Shown here in pieces: positions 63,199 through 64,000 of a stretch of DNA of 64,000 bases. Below the pieces are notes generated by a model. That model did not search any database, was not told the DNA's origin, and saw only the letters and a list, made by a program, of their open reading frames with translations. Origin of the DNA: Microbacterium sp. LWH3-1.2 (GTDB lineage Bacteria; Actinomycetota; Actinomycetes; Actinomycetales; Microbacteriaceae); NCBI RefSeq assembly GCF_040675855.1, contig NZ_JBEGIK010000001.1, positions 744,001 to 808,000 of the forward strand. The letters run 5' to 3'. The stretch's first letter is position 1, and each line of letters starts with the position of its first letter. Both the position numbers and the translations under genes were made by a program.

Positions 63199-64000
63199 TT
63201 ACTTCGTGAGCGGCGCGAAGCGGAACTTGAACGATGCGTCGAGCGTGACGCCCTCCACACCGGTTCCGGCCACGGCCACCTGTGCACCCTGCAGGAGCGG
63301 CACGGTCGAGAGCAGCTCGGCCACGCGCGTCTGGATGTCCTCGATCTCCTGCGTGCGCTTCGCCGGATCGGTCTCGACGGCCTGCTGGAGGATGAGGTCC
63401 TCGGTCTGCTGGTCGCTGAAGTGGTTGCCCAGGAAGTTCTTCGTCAGGAAGAACGGGGTGAGGTAGTTGTCGGCGTCGGAGTAGTCCGGGTACCAGCCCA
63501 GCTGGTAGGCGGGGTAGACGTCCGACGTGCGGTCCTTCGAGTACTGCACCCACTCGGTCGACTTGAGGTCGACGGAGAACAGGCCGCTCTCCTCGAGCTG
63601 CGACTTCACCAGGGCGTACTCGTCACCCGACGACGGGCCGTAGTGGTCGGGGCTGTACTGCAGGCTGAGGGCGACGGGCGTCTCGACGCCCGCGGCCTCG
63701 AGGGTGGCCTTCGCCTTCTCGGCATCGGGGCCGCCGGCGCCGTCGCCGTACATCTCCTTGAGAGGCTCGATGGCGCCGGTGAAACCCTCGGGGACGAACG
63801 AGTAGAGCGGCGTGTACGTGCCCTTGTAGACCTGCGACGACAGCGCCTCGCGGTCGACGAGGTCGGCCACGGCCTGGCGTACGGCGAGGGCCTTGGCCGC
63901 GTCGGCCTCGGGGGTCGTCGCACCGTACGGCTGCGTGTTGAAGTTGAACACGATGTAGCGGATCTCGCCGCCCGGGCCGTTGACGATCTGGACGTCCTCG
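63199..64000 (-). CDS. peptide ABC transporter substrate-binding protein, partial
   Basis: The C-terminal 266 residues or so of a family 5 (SBP_bac_5) binding protein; the start lies past the right edge and the frame is open to 64000. Visible features are VRQAVADLVDREALSSQVY (the usual helix after the hinge), QLGWYPDYSDADNYLTPFF and the closing FKFRFAPLTK. It feeds the DppB/C and fused ATPase downstream. The missing N terminus should hold a lipoprotein signal. Confidence 0.9.
   Translation of the reverse strand, partial: EDVQIVNGPGGEIRYIVFNFNTQPYGATTPEADAAKALAVRQAVADLVDREALSSQVYKGTYTPLYSFVPEGFTGAIEPLKEMYGDGAGGPDAEKAKATLEAAGVETPVALSLQYSPDHYGPSSGDEYALVKSQLEESGLFSVDLKSTEWVQYSKDRTSDVYPAYQLGWYPDYSDADNYLTPFFLTKNFLGNHFSDQQTEDLILQQAVETDPAKRTQEIEDIQTRVAELLSTVPLLQGAQVAVAGTGVEGVTLDASFKFRFAPLTK

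Overview
The window is high-GC actinobacterial DNA, most likely from the Microbacteriaceae and close to Microbacterium. Evidence for this is the strong third-position GC bias, tightly packed operons with ATGA/GTGA overlaps, several starts with no Shine-Dalgarno sequence but a -10-like hexamer six or seven bases upstream, the rpsF-ssb-rpsR-rplI-dnaB neighbourhood, a class E type LAxTG wall-anchor signal, and an S18 protein without zinc cysteines. The family name is an inference. I saw no rRNA or tRNA gene, CRISPR array, transposase or prophage.

Layout. 1-4.35 kb: a membrane protein cut by the window edge, a 3-methyladenine DNA glycosylase and a DHA2-type MFS exporter. 4.36-11.4 kb: a zinc operon on the minus strand (znuA-znuC-znuB-zur, then a permease pair and a membrane-anchored propeller protein) behind a near-perfect Zur box. 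It is bracketed by three copies of an 82-bp nested-palindrome repeat. 11.4-16.2 kb: a branched-chain 2-oxoacid dehydrogenase operon (E1alpha, E1beta, E2) and a HisC/Pat aminotransferase. 16.3-27 kb: a small membrane protein, a WXG100-like protein paired with an alpha/beta hydrolase, a low-molecular-weight tyrosine phosphatase, purB, a PLP decarboxylase, an alcohol dehydrogenase and small stress or redox proteins. 27-35 kb: three LysR regulators, each divergent from the gene it probably controls (a DJ-1/PfpI protein, an aldo/keto reductase, an EamA exporter), plus an ArsR/CDF metal-efflux pair. 35.2-37.7 kb: a class A penicillin-binding protein.

37.9-48 kb is a galactoside-use locus. A LacI repressor lies upstream of alpha-galactosidase, an ABC importer and a large secreted clan-A glycosidase with carbohydrate-binding modules. 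Two identical LacI-type operators frame the -10 of the operon promoter, and a related site precedes lacI. The secreted enzyme probably releases galactosides that the importer and alpha-galactosidase then use.

48-55 kb holds the ribosome/replication cluster. It is unusual because rplI and dnaB, normally adjacent, are separated by about 3.7 kb. That gap carries a DnaA-box-like cluster, a secreted hydrophobic protein, a seven-repeat chaplin-like LAxTG wall protein and a GNAT remnant. 55-64 kb: two membrane proteins, an acyl-CoA dehydrogenase remnant, an SLC13-type transporter whose ribosome-binding site can pair with an upstream leader segment, and a Dpp/Opp peptide ABC operon running off the right edge.

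The strongest leads for new biology are the chaplin-like wall protein and its partner, the 82-bp repeat family around the zinc operon, the Shine-Dalgarno-sequestering leader, and the over-represented word GGATGCTGC, which also builds terminators.
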